Positions 55,293 to 64,000 of a DNA stretch of 64,000 nt are shown piece by piece. The notes beneath the pieces are model-generated. The model did no database searches, had not been told where the DNA came from, and was given only the letters and a program-made list of their open reading frames with translations. Each line of letters starts with the position of its first letter. Positions within the stretch are counted from its first letter, which is position 1. This DNA comes from Legionella antarctica (GTDB lineage: Bacteria; Pseudomonadota; Gammaproteobacteria; Legionellales; Legionellaceae): positions 2,711,001-2,775,000 of the forward strand of contig NZ_AP022839.1 of the NCBI RefSeq assembly GCF_011764505.1, read 5' to 3'. A program made the translations under genes and the position numbers.

Positions 55293-56804
55293 ATGATTTC
55301 CTCAAAAGACCAATCACTTTTAATGCCTTTGCAGGAAGAAATTAATCAATTAAAAAAAGAAGCTCTGGAATGGAAGCAAAAGTATTTTAATATGCTAGAG
55401 CAATTCAAACTGGCTCAACAGCGTAAATACTCTCCCTCATCTGAACACAATATTCTGCAAGGCGAGTTGCAATTTGATGAAGCAGAAAGCATAGAGGTCA
55501 CAGAGCTGCCGCAAGAAGATAATACAATTACGGTCACCTATACTCGCAAAAAACCAGTACGACGCCCATTACCTCCAGAGTTACCCCGTGAAACCATTGA
55601 GCATGACATTGCAGAAGAAGAAAAACTGTGTGCTTGCGGCTGTATGAAGCAACGTATTGGCGAAGAGGTCACGGAACAGCTAGAGTTTGTTCCTGCAAAG
55701 CTGACGGTCATTGCCCATGTGCGACCCAAATATGCATGTAATCGTTGTGATGAAGGGGTAAGCATTGCCCCTATGCCGCAATTATTCCTTCCTAAAAGCA
55801 TTGCCACACCAAGCCTTGTAGCTCATGCCATTATTAGTAAATACCAAGACCACCTCCCTTTATACCGTCAAGAGCACATCTGGAAACGAATGGGCATTGA
55901 GATGGCTCGCAATACAGTATGTGGATGGATAATGGCAGCATCTGAGGTATGTAGCCCAATGAGGAACGCTCTAATCAAAGAGCTGGTTGCATCAAACTAC
56001 CTTCAGGCCGATGAAACACCACTTCAGGTGATGGATGAGCCTAATCGAAAAAATACATCCAAGAGCTATATGTGGGTATACCAGAATCACAAACCGGATA
56101 AAAAAATCATTGTGTTTGATTATCGTGAAACCCGACAAGCCCAATGGCCTAAAGAACTACTTAAAGAGTTTAAAGGCTATTTACAAACAGATGGGTATGT
56201 TGGTTATGACTGGGTTGATGACCATCCTGATATTATTCATTTGGGATGTTTTGCACATGCCAGACGTCCTTTTGCTGAGCTTGTCAAACTGGCTAAAACC
56301 ACAGGTAAATCACATCAGGCCGTGGCGTATATTCAAAAGCTCTATGCCATTGAAAAAATTGCTCGGGATGGGAACTATACGGCAGAACAACGCTATCAGA
56401 TAAGGCTCGAACAATCAAAACCCATTCTTGACGCTTTAAAGACTTGGCTTGACCAATCCTTAAAAAATGCGGTACCCAAATCAAAGCTGGGTGATGCCTT
56501 AGTTTACATGTCTCAGCGATGGAAGGAGCTTACTGCTTATTTGCTTGATGGGATGCTCGAGATTGATAATAATGCCATTGAAAACATCATTAGGCCTTTT
56601 GCTCTGGGCAGAAAAAACTGGCTCATGTCTGGAAGCCCTAGAGGGGCTCATGCTGGGGCATTATTCTATAGCCTTATTGCAACAGCTAAGTCCAATGGCC
56701 TTAATCCTTTTGATTACCTCAAAGTCCTCTTCGAAAAAATCCGCTTCTGTAAAACCGCAGAAGACTTCACGAATCTTCTTCCTTTTAATCTCAAGATGAA
56801 TTAA
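55293..56804 (+). CDS. tnpC: IS66 TnpC transposase
   Basis: 503 residues. N-terminal leucine-zipper-like segment, zinc-finger-like CACGCMKQRIGEE and CNRCDEG, then the DDE core YLQADETPLQV (D), YLQTDGYVGYD (D) and MLEIDNNAIENIIRPFALGR (E). Starts 66 bp after tnpB. Confidence 0.95.
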   Translation: MISSKDQSLLMPLQEEINQLKKEALEWKQKYFNMLEQFKLAQQRKYSPSSEHNILQGELQFDEAESIEVTELPQEDNTITVTYTRKKPVRRPLPPELPRETIEHDIAEEEKLCACGCMKQRIGEEVTEQLEFVPAKLTVIAHVRPKYACNRCDEGVSIAPMPQLFLPKSIATPSLVAHAIISKYQDHLPLYRQEHIWKRMGIEMARNTVCGWIMAASEVCSPMRNALIKELVASNYLQADETPLQVMDEPNRKNTSKSYMWVYQNHKPDKKIIVFDYRETRQAQWPKELLKEFKGYLQTDGYVGYDWVDDHPDIIHLGCFAHARRPFAELVKLAKTTGKSHQAVAYIQKLYAIEKIARDGNYTAEQRYQIRLEQSKPILDALKTWLDQSLKNAVPKSKLGDALVYMSQRWKELTAYLLDGMLEIDNNAIENIIRPFALGRKNWLMSGSPRGAHAGALFYSLIATAKSNGLNPFDYLKVLFEKIRFCKTAEDFTNLLPFNLKMN

Positions 56805-56892
56805 CCCCTTCTTCTAATGCAACCCGTAGTTCACCGAACGGATACCTAAAAAAGAGGATATTCAATAAAGCAAATCTATATCCAAAAAAACA

Positions 56893-56912
56893 AGAGCCTC
56901 AAAAGAGGCTCT
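56893..56912 (-). terminator. AGAGCCTC-AAAA-GAGGCTCT hairpin with T run on the minus strand
   Basis: Perfect 8-bp GC-rich stem. On the minus strand it is followed by TTGTTTTTTT, a good Rho-independent pattern. It could end transcripts of the minus-strand 1601-aa gene, although 430 bp downstream of its stop. Confidence 0.6.
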
Positions 56913-57039
56913 GTGCCCTAGGGGAAAAGTCCTAGAGGAAGTAGTCACATCACTACACGTAATGGATGAGGTTGTTAAATCGAATTATTCCCTATAGGTG
57001 CTGATAGGCTTTTTCAAGGCTCTGAATGAAACTTTAGGG

Positions 57040-57063
57040 GCTTGCAGTTCGCGAACTGCAAGC
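57040..57063. repeat. perfect 24-bp palindrome
   Basis: 12-bp half site GCTTGCAGTTCG joined directly to its complement. No loop and no T run, so a dimeric protein-binding site or recombination site fits better than a terminator. Confidence 0.7.
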
Positions 57064-57346
57064 ATCAATTGAATACCCTATTGCCTTAAACCACTTAATC
57101 AACCGCTTCTAAATTTACTGCCAGCTGGTTAATCAAATAATCTGTTATTCGCTGCATCGGTTTTCGTAAGCGTTCGACATCTCGCATGATATACACTGCA
57201 GTTATATCATGTGTCATTTTATTGGTTGAGCAAACGCTTTAAGGCAAAAGCTGGGAAGACAAACTCTCACCGGTTTTAAGTTTTTTTCTTTACAAAAAAA
57301 ATCATAAAAAAAATCAGATATAGGTAGAGCATGGACTTCCCTGTTT

Positions 57347-60300
57347 TTATAAACGTTTGGGTAAATTTAAATCTTGTTCCAAATCTTCTACTGCCTCTAA
57401 TGATGCTGGTTTTACTTTAATAAAGAATGAATTAACATTTCCTAAAGTCACAGTCCAGATAACAGCATTTGCCAAAGTTTTCAGTAGATTTACAAGATAA
57501 TCTCCCCAGGCAAGATCTCTTTCCAATATCGGTTTTGCGTCAATTATTGCGCGTTCACAAGCCTCGTTAAACGTATTCCGAATAGTATTTATATCAACTT
57601 TTCCAGATTGTAGAGTCGCTGCATATTGATTACGCGCATTATTTAAATTATCTAAAAGATTTAGCGCTATATCTTTAGACTCAGAAAATTGATGGCGATC
57701 AACTTCCCCAATTTTTGACTTAAGTTGCTGTAAAACATTATCAATTGTTTCAATAGTTCCCAATAGTTCTACTTGCTTGAGTTGCTCAAGTTTAACCTGC
57801 TTTTCTTGTTCTTCATGAAGTTTACGCTGTTCCTCGAGTTTAACCTGCTTTTCTTGTTCCTCTTGAAATTTGCGTTGCTTTTCTTGTTCTTCATGAAGTT
57901 TACGCTGTTCTTCTTGTTGATTTGTAGCTTCCTGTTTCATTAACATAGGCAGTTTCAACCATTGATCTTGCGTTAAAATAACCACATGATACATTCCATC
58001 TGCATTAACCCATTTGGGGTTGCCTTTTGAGCCAAAAACCTGAAGACGCGCTAAAAACTTACTAAACTTCCTTGCGCTTTCTTCCTTTGTAAAAGATATT
58101 TTATAGTCACCAGATGTGGCTTGTGTGATAGATGGTGACTCTTCTGAGTCTAAGTTCAATTGCTGATTAATCTCAACAGCTACGGTCTTGAATTGCTCTT
58201 GAGCCTTGCTGCGTCGCTGTTCCTCGAGTTTAACCTGCTTTTCTTGTTCCTCTTGAAATTTGCGTTGCTTTTCTTGTTCTTCATGAAGTTTACGCTGTTC
58301 TTCTTGTTGATTTGTAGCTTCCTGTTTCATTAACGTAGGCAGTTTCAACCATTGATCTTGCGTTAAAATAACCACATGATACATTCCATTTGCATTAACC
58401 CATTTGGGGTTGCCTTTTGAGCCAAAAACATTAAGACGCGCTAAAAACCTACTAAACTCCCATGCGCTTTCTTCCTTTGTAAAAGATATTTTATAGTCAC
58501 CAGATGTGGCTTGTGTGATAGATGGTGACTCTTCTGAGCCTAAATTCAATTGCTGATTAATCTCAACAGCTACGGTCTTGAATTGCTCTTGAGCCTTGCT
58601 GCGTCGCTGTTCCTCGAGTTTAACCTGCTTTTCTTGTTCTTCATGAAGTTTACGCTGTTCTTCTTGCTTTCTGAGGTCTTCTGGTTTTTGGGGAAGGGAA
58701 GAGAATCGTTTCCATTGGTCTGGTGTTAAATAAACCGCATAATAACTCCCATCTGACAAAATTTCTTTCCTATCTCCTGATTGCCGTACAATATTTATCT
58801 CTGGACTTGCTAAAAACGTGCTGAACCTATCAGCGTTATCGGATTTTTTAAAGGATATTTTATATTTACCATCTGATGTCACCTTAATAAAAGGTGATTC
58901 GGAACATAATGGCACTTGATCTTTAATATATTCAGATGCAGTCTTGAATAGAATTGTTTGACCCTCTGCTTTTTTAAGCTCTTCTTCTTTTTTGTGTCCA
59001 AGCTGAGGTAATTTATTCCATTCCTCTTGTGTTAAATAAACTACATAGCAACTTTTATTTCGTTGAACAAATTTTAATTTTCCATTAACATCTGTAATGT
59101 TATTATTTGCTAGAAACGCACTAAACTGCATGGCATTATTTTTGTTGTAAAAGCCGATACAAAAATGGTTGTTTTTTTGCAGGATTACCGGATGCTCTTC
59201 AACTCCCAACTGCGTTTTAATAGTATTCCAATCAATAAATTTGAATGTCTTGTTTAACATTTCCTCAGTTTTAAGCTCTCCTGCCGTTTTAAGCTTAGGT
59301 ATTTCTTGCTTAGGAGTGTATCCAATTTTTCGTTGCTGAAACTCGGTATCAAATACATGTGTCATGGATTGGTTCAATTCAGAATGGAGAAGGATTAAGT
59401 CAGATTTTTGAGCTATTTGCTCTTCAAGCGTTTTAGGATTTCTATGGGTATAAGCTCCCCCAATAGTACGATCACTTCCCGGATTTAATAGGACTACCTT
59501 TTCGCCTTTTTGTTGCTGCTCTTGCCCATACGATATCATATCCGTATGGAGGACTGCATTCATGTACTTATTACCAGGAACATAGCTTTGATATCGTTGT
59601 GTTGTTGTAATTGATCCGTCAGGATTCCCCAGGTCATTCCATACTACCCAATCAACGTTAACTTCATGTTTTTTAGCCGCCTCAGCAAAAACTCCATACA
59701 TTATCCTTTGTGCCGTTTCTTGAGAACCATAATATGGATTGAGTTGATCGATATAAACTCCTACTCCAAAAGTAGGCATAATCAATCGTTGATTACCATT
59801 TGCTTTTGCTTGGGATACGATAAAATCAGCTAGTTTTCTGCATTCATTTCCATACTGATCGGCTTTCAATATTCCAGCTTCTGAAAATTCGTCTAAATCA
59901 ACTTGCGAAGTTCCCATAAGGTTTGGAGCACAAGCAGTAATTACAGGTATCTCTGTCGGTTTATTTAACTGATTACTTAAGTAGAAATCAACAGGACCAT
60001 ACACCAATCTATAGCGACTTAAGCGTCTATTTTTTTCGTTAATTGCACCACCATCTGGCGCTAATGTAAGTTGATCAGATTTATAGGCAACATAATCTAA
60101 AGGCTGATAGCCAATTCTTGTCGTTTCAAGCTCTTTTCCTTGTTCAACATTTAGGAACTCATCCAGAAAAAAGATGCGCTGTTGTTTTTGTAAGTGAGTA
60201 ATCCTTTGTAAGCGCGCGTCATCATTAGAATGACAAATTTTTCTAATGAAGCGATCAAAAAACTGCATTTGTTTAGAATAATACTCTTCATACGATTCCT

Positions 60301-62152
60301 GTTTAGGAACAACCACCGTGTCATCAATAATAACAGGTTGGGGATCAACTATAGATTTAGGTTTACGCTGAATATGAAGTTTCTGTTTCTTGATTTCCTC
60401 ATGAAGTTCATAAAGTGAAGCCACCTGTTTTTTACCATCATTGTGTTGTAAAAAATTACTGTGAAGCGATGTAGCATGCATTTCGAGTATGCTGGTTACC
60501 AACTGCTTTATAGAAAAGATGGTACAACTTCCACCCCGTTGCGTATAATTTTTTTGGTTTTTCATCACAGATCTAACAGATTTACCATCCAAACCTATTG
60601 AGAAATAATTTAACTCATGGTCCTGACCAATAGGGTTTCCTTTCAACAAGGTAAGATGGTTATTTAATCTTGTCCATTCCAATGCCTCAGGACTTCCCGC
60701 CGGAGAGGAGCCCTCACCATTTGGGCCTTGTTGTGGCTTGCGATAAAAAGACATTTGGCGCTCAGTCTTAATTAGTTCGCGTATAGTAGTTTCCATAGCT
60801 TGCTGATAGCCCTTTGGATCAACCTCAGGAATTATAAACAATGGAGTGATATCGTCATTTTCCAATTTTATAGGTGCAAGTTTAGTAATATAAGTCCCTG
60901 AACATACATCACCGTTGAGCTCATTACACTCAGCACCTAAATTTGTTTGAACATGGTAATATTCAAAATGATGAATTTTATTAGGATCAGTAGTTATACC
61001 ACCAGTTGCCGTATTTCCAACTTTAATGATCCTAAACATTGCTGAATGATTTATCATTCGGCCGCCCTGAAGCGTGATTTCATTTGTTTCAGACATCATG
61101 TTTGCATCAGGCAAAAACCGTCTCATTTTGTAGGGTGGTTTACCCTTAGCTCCTCCCCACCACTCTACATTAGGATTCCCATGAAGCAAATTATCAATAT
61201 TTTCATTTATCTTTTCTTCTAATTGTGGATAAACCAATCTGCTTTTTATAGGGTTAATACAATTTTGCGTGTTCCATAAAATCGATGCCCTTTGCTCTGG
61301 AGAGGCTTCTATTGTGCCCATATAAGAGGCGGCCGAGTTAATATAAACTTTATTTCGAATCCCCAAAGTTCTAACCAGATAATGCATAAAATTTGCATCT
61401 GTCTTTAAACCTTGCTCTACACCTCTCCCTAAAATATTAATTGCATGTTGCAGAGCAGCATATTCTTGTGAAGATAAAAGCCCTCTATTTAGTTCTGCGT
61501 AAATTTGCATTGATACGGAGTATCCAGAACAGGCTTCAAATACAGCGTTATTGATCTCACTATCATTACTATAATCTTTTGATAAATGATGAGCTTTGTC
61601 CACATAGCTCGCTAATTGTGGATTAGCCCGGATTATTTCTATTAAGGAAACAATTTTCTGTTCCCAAGCTTCTAACTGTTCCAACGTCATGGGATTTTTT
61701 TCTTGTTCGCTTTTTAATTCAGCTTTATATTCAGTATATAAGTGCTCTAAATAAACAGGTTCCGCTAAAAAAGCCCAGGTGTTACTTAAAGGATCATATT
61801 TTTTCCCAGGAGATAAGTTGTGTTTTCTAGTGAACTCCCAAAATTTCCCCTCCGCATTAATTTTAAAATAAATAGGTGCGGGTTCCTTATATTCGTATGT
61901 CTTAGGGTAAGTATTAGAGTCCAGTTTCATCCATCCCGGACACACAAACCCCTGGATTTCCTGGACTCCTTGAATATTTAGTTTTTTTTTCATGTATTCA
62001 TAAATACTTCCATCTTTCGGTGTAAGAGGTCTTAATTTCATACCTGGTGGTGGATTAGTACCTGGAACAAATTTTAAATCTGTAATTTTCCCTTCAACAA
62101 CGTCTTTGATTCCGTATTTTTTATCACACCACTCTTTAAAACCAATCATCAT
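57347..62152 (-). CDS. 1601-aa effector-like protein with rearranged PARG-like macrodomain and repeat modules
   Basis: Residues 1-520 unassigned; QRGGSCTIFS (538-547) resembles the Q-x-C site of cysteine hydrolases. Residues about 715-935 match the bacterial PARG-type macrodomain (DUF2263/TIGR02452), but with its blocks in swapped order: YRLVYGPVDFYL, VITACAPNL (737-745) and IMPTFGVGVYIDQ come first, and the ADP-ribose loop VVLLNPGSDRTIGGAY (886-901) with LEEQIAQKSDLIL comes after. Residues 990-1380 hold four ~58-aa modules (DYKISFTKEESAWEFSRFLA...YHVVILTQDQWLKLP) linked by Glu/Gln coiled coils. The last 100 residues (FNEACERAIIDAKPILERDL, then a hydrophobic stretch) resemble a C-terminal module I recall in several Legionella effectors. 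ADP-ribose chemistry is inferred. Confidence 0.7.
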   Translation of the reverse strand: MMIGFKEWCDKKYGIKDVVEGKITDLKFVPGTNPPPGMKLRPLTPKDGSIYEYMKKKLNIQGVQEIQGFVCPGWMKLDSNTYPKTYEYKEPAPIYFKINAEGKFWEFTRKHNLSPGKKYDPLSNTWAFLAEPVYLEHLYTEYKAELKSEQEKNPMTLEQLEAWEQKIVSLIEIIRANPQLASYVDKAHHLSKDYSNDSEINNAVFEACSGYSVSMQIYAELNRGLLSSQEYAALQHAINILGRGVEQGLKTDANFMHYLVRTLGIRNKVYINSAASYMGTIEASPEQRASILWNTQNCINPIKSRLVYPQLEEKINENIDNLLHGNPNVEWWGGAKGKPPYKMRRFLPDANMMSETNEITLQGGRMINHSAMFRIIKVGNTATGGITTDPNKIHHFEYYHVQTNLGAECNELNGDVCSGTYITKLAPIKLENDDITPLFIIPEVDPKGYQQAMETTIRELIKTERQMSFYRKPQQGPNGEGSSPAGSPEALEWTRLNNHLTLLKGNPIGQDHELNYFSIGLDGKSVRSVMKNQKNYTQRGGSCTIFSIKQLVTSILEMHATSLHSNFLQHNDGKKQVASLYELHEEIKKQKLHIQRKPKSIVDPQPVIIDDTVVVPKQESYEEYYSKQMQFFDRFIRKICHSNDDARLQRITHLQKQQRIFFLDEFLNVEQGKELETTRIGYQPLDYVAYKSDQLTLAPDGGAINEKNRRLSRYRLVYGPVDFYLSNQLNKPTEIPVITACAPNLMGTSQVDLDEFSEAGILKADQYGNECRKLADFIVSQAKANGNQRLIMPTFGVGVYIDQLNPYYGSQETAQRIMYGVFAEAAKKHEVNVDWVVWNDLGNPDGSITTTQRYQSYVPGNKYMNAVLHTDMISYGQEQQQKGEKVVLLNPGSDRTIGGAYTHRNPKTLEEQIAQKSDLILLHSELNQSMTHVFDTEFQQRKIGYTPKQEIPKLKTAGELKTEEMLNKTFKFIDWNTIKTQLGVEEHPVILQKNNHFCIGFYNKNNAMQFSAFLANNNITDVNGKLKFVQRNKSCYVVYLTQEEWNKLPQLGHKKEEELKKAEGQTILFKTASEYIKDQVPLCSESPFIKVTSDGKYKISFKKSDNADRFSTFLASPEINIVRQSGDRKEILSDGSYYAVYLTPDQWKRFSSLPQKPEDLRKQEEQRKLHEEQEKQVKLEEQRRSKAQEQFKTVAVEINQQLNLGSEESPSITQATSGDYKISFTKEESAWEFSRFLARLNVFGSKGNPKWVNANGMYHVVILTQDQWLKLPTLMKQEATNQQEEQRKLHEEQEKQRKFQEEQEKQVKLEEQRRSKAQEQFKTVAVEINQQLNLDSEESPSITQATSGDYKISFTKEESARKFSKFLARLQVFGSKGNPKWVNADGMYHVVILTQDQWLKLPMLMKQEATNQQEEQRKLHEEQEKQRKFQEEQEKQVKLEEQRKLHEEQEKQVKLEQLKQVELLGTIETIDNVLQQLKSKIGEVDRHQFSESKDIALNLLDNLNNARNQYAATLQSGKVDINTIRNTFNEACERAIIDAKPILERDLAWGDYLVNLLKTLANAVIWTVTLGNVNSFFIKVKPASLEAVEDLEQDLNLPKRL
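57827..58606 (-). repeat. two 390-bp tandem repeats within the 1601-aa gene
   Basis: The segment starting CTGTTCCTCGAGTTTAACC at 57827 recurs at 58217 and begins again at 58607, a 390-bp period with few differences. Each unit encodes one 58-aa module plus coiled coil. Recent in-frame duplication. Confidence 0.85.
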
Positions 62153-62227
62153 AATATTCCAATAATTTTTTATATCCTAGTATAGATTGTTTTACTTAAG
62201 TTAATATTAACGGGGGATTGAAATCCT

Positions 62228-62477
62228 CGTGTCGCCAGGGCGATTTCATCAAAATTCAAAAACCAACCACTTTTTTCAAATATTGACAAGAGAGTGCAAA
62301 TTTCAAGCGTTTTAAAGCGATACCTTCTTGAGAGACCTTGTCGTCAACTAATAATTTCAGAACAATTTTTCTCATAATGCTCAAATTTCTATCCGCATAA
62401 CCTCGATAAATTCGGCATTGATCCTCCCTCATCCCAACATCCAACTGATAGGGTTCAAACGGCGACATAGGTAACAA
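62228..62477 (-). pseudogene. ISAs1-family transposase C-terminal remnant, copy c
   Basis: YQLDVGMREDQCRIYRGYAD, then SIMRKIVLKLL and GIALKRLKFALSCQYLKK, the C-terminal block of ISAs1, ending with the terminus CAGGGCGATTTCATCAAA at about 62230. Related to the remnant at 7860-8157 (shared IYRG and GIALKR blocks). N-terminal part absent. Confidence 0.7.
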
Positions 62478-62825
62478 TACAAACCGGTCAGCTGAGTAAC
62501 CAGTTAATGTCCTATTTTATTCATACTATCAATCTGTTGCAATTCGCATTATCTATTGGTTTCTGGAAAAACCAAATCTAAATTTAAACTATACATCAGC
62601 TTTTTCGTTAAACTGATTAATCCTGGTCTTAAATAACTTCTCTGTTCATACCATCTTTAATCATCCTTCTTACTTGCAGCATCAAATTCGAGGCGACGTT
62701 TCAAATCACCATATATTTTTCTTTATGATCCTTTATTCCTCCGCATGTTCAGTTTATTAAAAATATCTGTTAACATTGTGCTCTTTTTACGTCCAGATTG
62801 TTCCTATTATTTTCGAGGCTGTTTT
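62478..62825. other. intergenic region, no gene seen
   Basis: 348 bp of AT-rich DNA upstream of the deaminase-like gene. A GAGG ribosome-binding site lies about ten bases before ATG 62826. No other element identified. Confidence 0.4.
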
Positions 62826-64000
62826 ATGAAAGAAATGAAAAAAATGATAACCAGAATGACAACGATATTTATTACTCAGGTAAAAGATAAATTGCCTATT
62901 ACTACTGAGCGATTCCTTGAGGTGCAAAAACTCATCTCTGATAGTGCTTTATGCCAGTACATTGCAACCTCTATTAAAAACCAACCAGGTATTAATCTTA
63001 CTACAAAAATAACGCTAGCCACCGCGCTTGTTGACTTACCTGAAGTAAAGGCAGAAATAAAGAACCTGGCGTTCTTATATCTAAGCCAAAGGATTCCGGC
63101 GGCCGCGCCATGCTCTGATCCAGATGAGTCAGGCACGGTACTAGAGAGCGCAAAGCAGGCCATCGACCGCTATATCAATGCGCAGTCGCAACGTATCGAT
63201 ACGAGAATTCAGGATGATGCAGATATTTTAGTCAGGAGACTTGATTCCTTAGCAAGATTATTGACTGTCAGCAGCCGATACTCCTCCTGCCTGGCATTAA
63301 CCATCCATGAAGATACTTTGTGGGTTTCCCTTAATCGAGACAAGGAAGAACTTTTTAGAGGGGTTCTGTTATTAATTAAGCAGCGGGTCGATTTTATCAA
63401 AAATACCATTGAGAAATATAAAGAGGAGGATTATGACACCCTGCTCAAGGTAACTGTCCCTGGTCTCGTTGCGGACTTAATCAAAATTGGCGGAAGTACT
63501 ATCCCTGCAGAAAACCTTACTCAGGATTTTGCAAAGCTAATATTTGCCAATGGAAGCAATTGTTCACGGCTTTCCAGTGAGCAGAAAAAAACGCTTACTC
63601 TGGACGATAAACGAGTTGTTCTGCTTCATGCTGGACGTGATAAAGAAAATACCAAGGCGATGGGGGTCGAGGTAACCGAATTAACCGATCAAGAGTTAGG
63701 GCAATCATCCTTTCATCGCCTGCCCCTGAGGCTTAACAAACCTCCGCTTTACCGTCAATTTCACGCAGAGCAATTAATGATTCATTATTTACGCGAATTA
63801 GGCATGCTCGACCCTGAAAACCCGGTTCGGCTTGGTATTACAAAGCTGTGCTGTTATACATGCGATAAATATTTAAGTGATACTCCTGAAGTATTAAAAC
63901 GCGGTACTCATGGCTTAGCTTATGAAGGCACTTTTAATTTACATACTGGAGAAGCAGCTCAGGCAAACGGCTTAAACCCACGGGTTACCCATCCCCATAG
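62826..64000 (+). CDS. OTT_1508-like deaminase-domain protein (partial, runs off the right edge)
   Basis: 391 codons from ATG 62826 with no stop before the window ends. The first ~270 residues are helical (KEMKKMITRMTTIFITQVKD and on) with no known domain. Residues about 310-385 show YRQFHAEQLMIHYLRELG, LGITKLCCYTCDKYL and KRGTHGLAYEGTF: the HAE and CCxxC zinc/active-site motifs of the cytidine-deaminase fold, with the GTHG block typical of the OTT_1508-like nucleic-acid deaminase family. That family is found in intracellular bacteria and fungi. The predicted reaction is deamination of a base in nucleic acid or nucleotide; target unknown. The Legionella context suggests a translocated toxin. 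No immunity gene is visible upstream. Confidence 0.75.
   Translation, partial: MKEMKKMITRMTTIFITQVKDKLPITTERFLEVQKLISDSALCQYIATSIKNQPGINLTTKITLATALVDLPEVKAEIKNLAFLYLSQRIPAAAPCSDPDESGTVLESAKQAIDRYINAQSQRIDTRIQDDADILVRRLDSLARLLTVSSRYSSCLALTIHEDTLWVSLNRDKEELFRGVLLLIKQRVDFIKNTIEKYKEEDYDTLLKVTVPGLVADLIKIGGSTIPAENLTQDFAKLIFANGSNCSRLSSEQKKTLTLDDKRVVLLHAGRDKENTKAMGVEVTELTDQELGQSSFHRLPLRLNKPPLYRQFHAEQLMIHYLRELGMLDPENPVRLGITKLCCYTCDKYLSDTPEVLKRGTHGLAYEGTFNLHTGEAAQANGLNPRVTHPH

Larger units (their letters stand above)
54482..56845 (+). mobile_element. IS66-family element, complete (2364 bp)
   Basis: Terminal inverted repeats GTATCCGTTCGGTGAA / TTCACCGAACGGATAC, flanked by the perfect 8-bp target duplication CTAAAAAA at 54474-54481 and 56846-56853. 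Carries tnpA, tnpB and tnpC, all intact. Confidence 0.95.
56866..57346. other. intergenic region with two hairpins, no gene
   Basis: 481 bp between the IS66/ATPase remnant and the 1601-aa gene. Holds the terminator-like stem at 56893 and the 24-bp palindrome at 57040. No coding frame supported. Confidence 0.5.

Overview
The window is low-GC gammaproteobacterial DNA that looks like a Legionella accessory region. The housekeeping genes (dgt-type dGTPase, yacG, mltA, tRNA-Glu x2, tRNA-Ala-GGC) fit a gammaproteobacterium. The many large eukaryotic-like proteins (ankyrin repeats, SidE-like phosphodiesterase, TIR, PARG-like macrodomain, OTT_1508-like deaminase) fit a Dot/Icm effector repertoire. 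No Dot/Icm gene is present, so secretion of any product is inference. Family assignments were made by reading motifs, not by database search.

Layout. 0-0.8 kb: an IS630 element running off the left edge. 0.9-9.0 kb: mostly chromosomal backbone (RlmM-like methyltransferase, DUF2490 protein, SPOR lipoprotein, dGTPase) and three tRNA genes on the minus strand. 9.1-12.2 kb: small secreted or outer-membrane proteins and a GNAT acetyltransferase. 12.6-25.6 kb: IS3-family elements (here called A, B and C) interleaved with an SDR gene and an HD-plus-ankyrin effector-like gene, both cut by element B. 25.6-32.0 kb: a TALE-like repeat protein, a second ankyrin protein, a GFA-family protein and a double TIR-like protein. 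32.5-33.9 kb: patatin and YacG. 34.0-45.7 kb: a giant effector-like gene (about 2683 codons when rebuilt) split by element B and bracketed by inverted ISAs1 remnants. 46.1-50.1 kb: a duplicated-domain protein, a carboxypeptidase-regulatory-like protein and MltA. 50.6-56.8 kb: an IS pile-up (truncated IS21, IS3-A, broken DUF4143 ATPase, intact IS66). 57.3-62.2 kb: a 1601-residue multidomain protein with a macrodomain whose halves appear in swapped order. 62.8 kb to the edge: an open-ended gene with a nucleic-acid-deaminase motif.

Most notable observations. (1) The protein at 25656-27464 has 45-residue repeats in the exact register of TAL-effector repeats, with variable residues at positions 12/13, then a bipartite nuclear-localisation-like cluster and an acidic tail. 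(2) Three copies of one 1480-bp IS, with identical ORFs and clean 3-bp target duplications, have split three genes; removing them restores every frame. The restored giant protein joins SidE-like PDE, ankyrin, Nudix-like, M48-like and UbiB/ABC1-kinase-like segments. (3) Both main IS3 families carry a long imperfect hairpin downstream of their transposase gene, with DnaA-box-like motifs.
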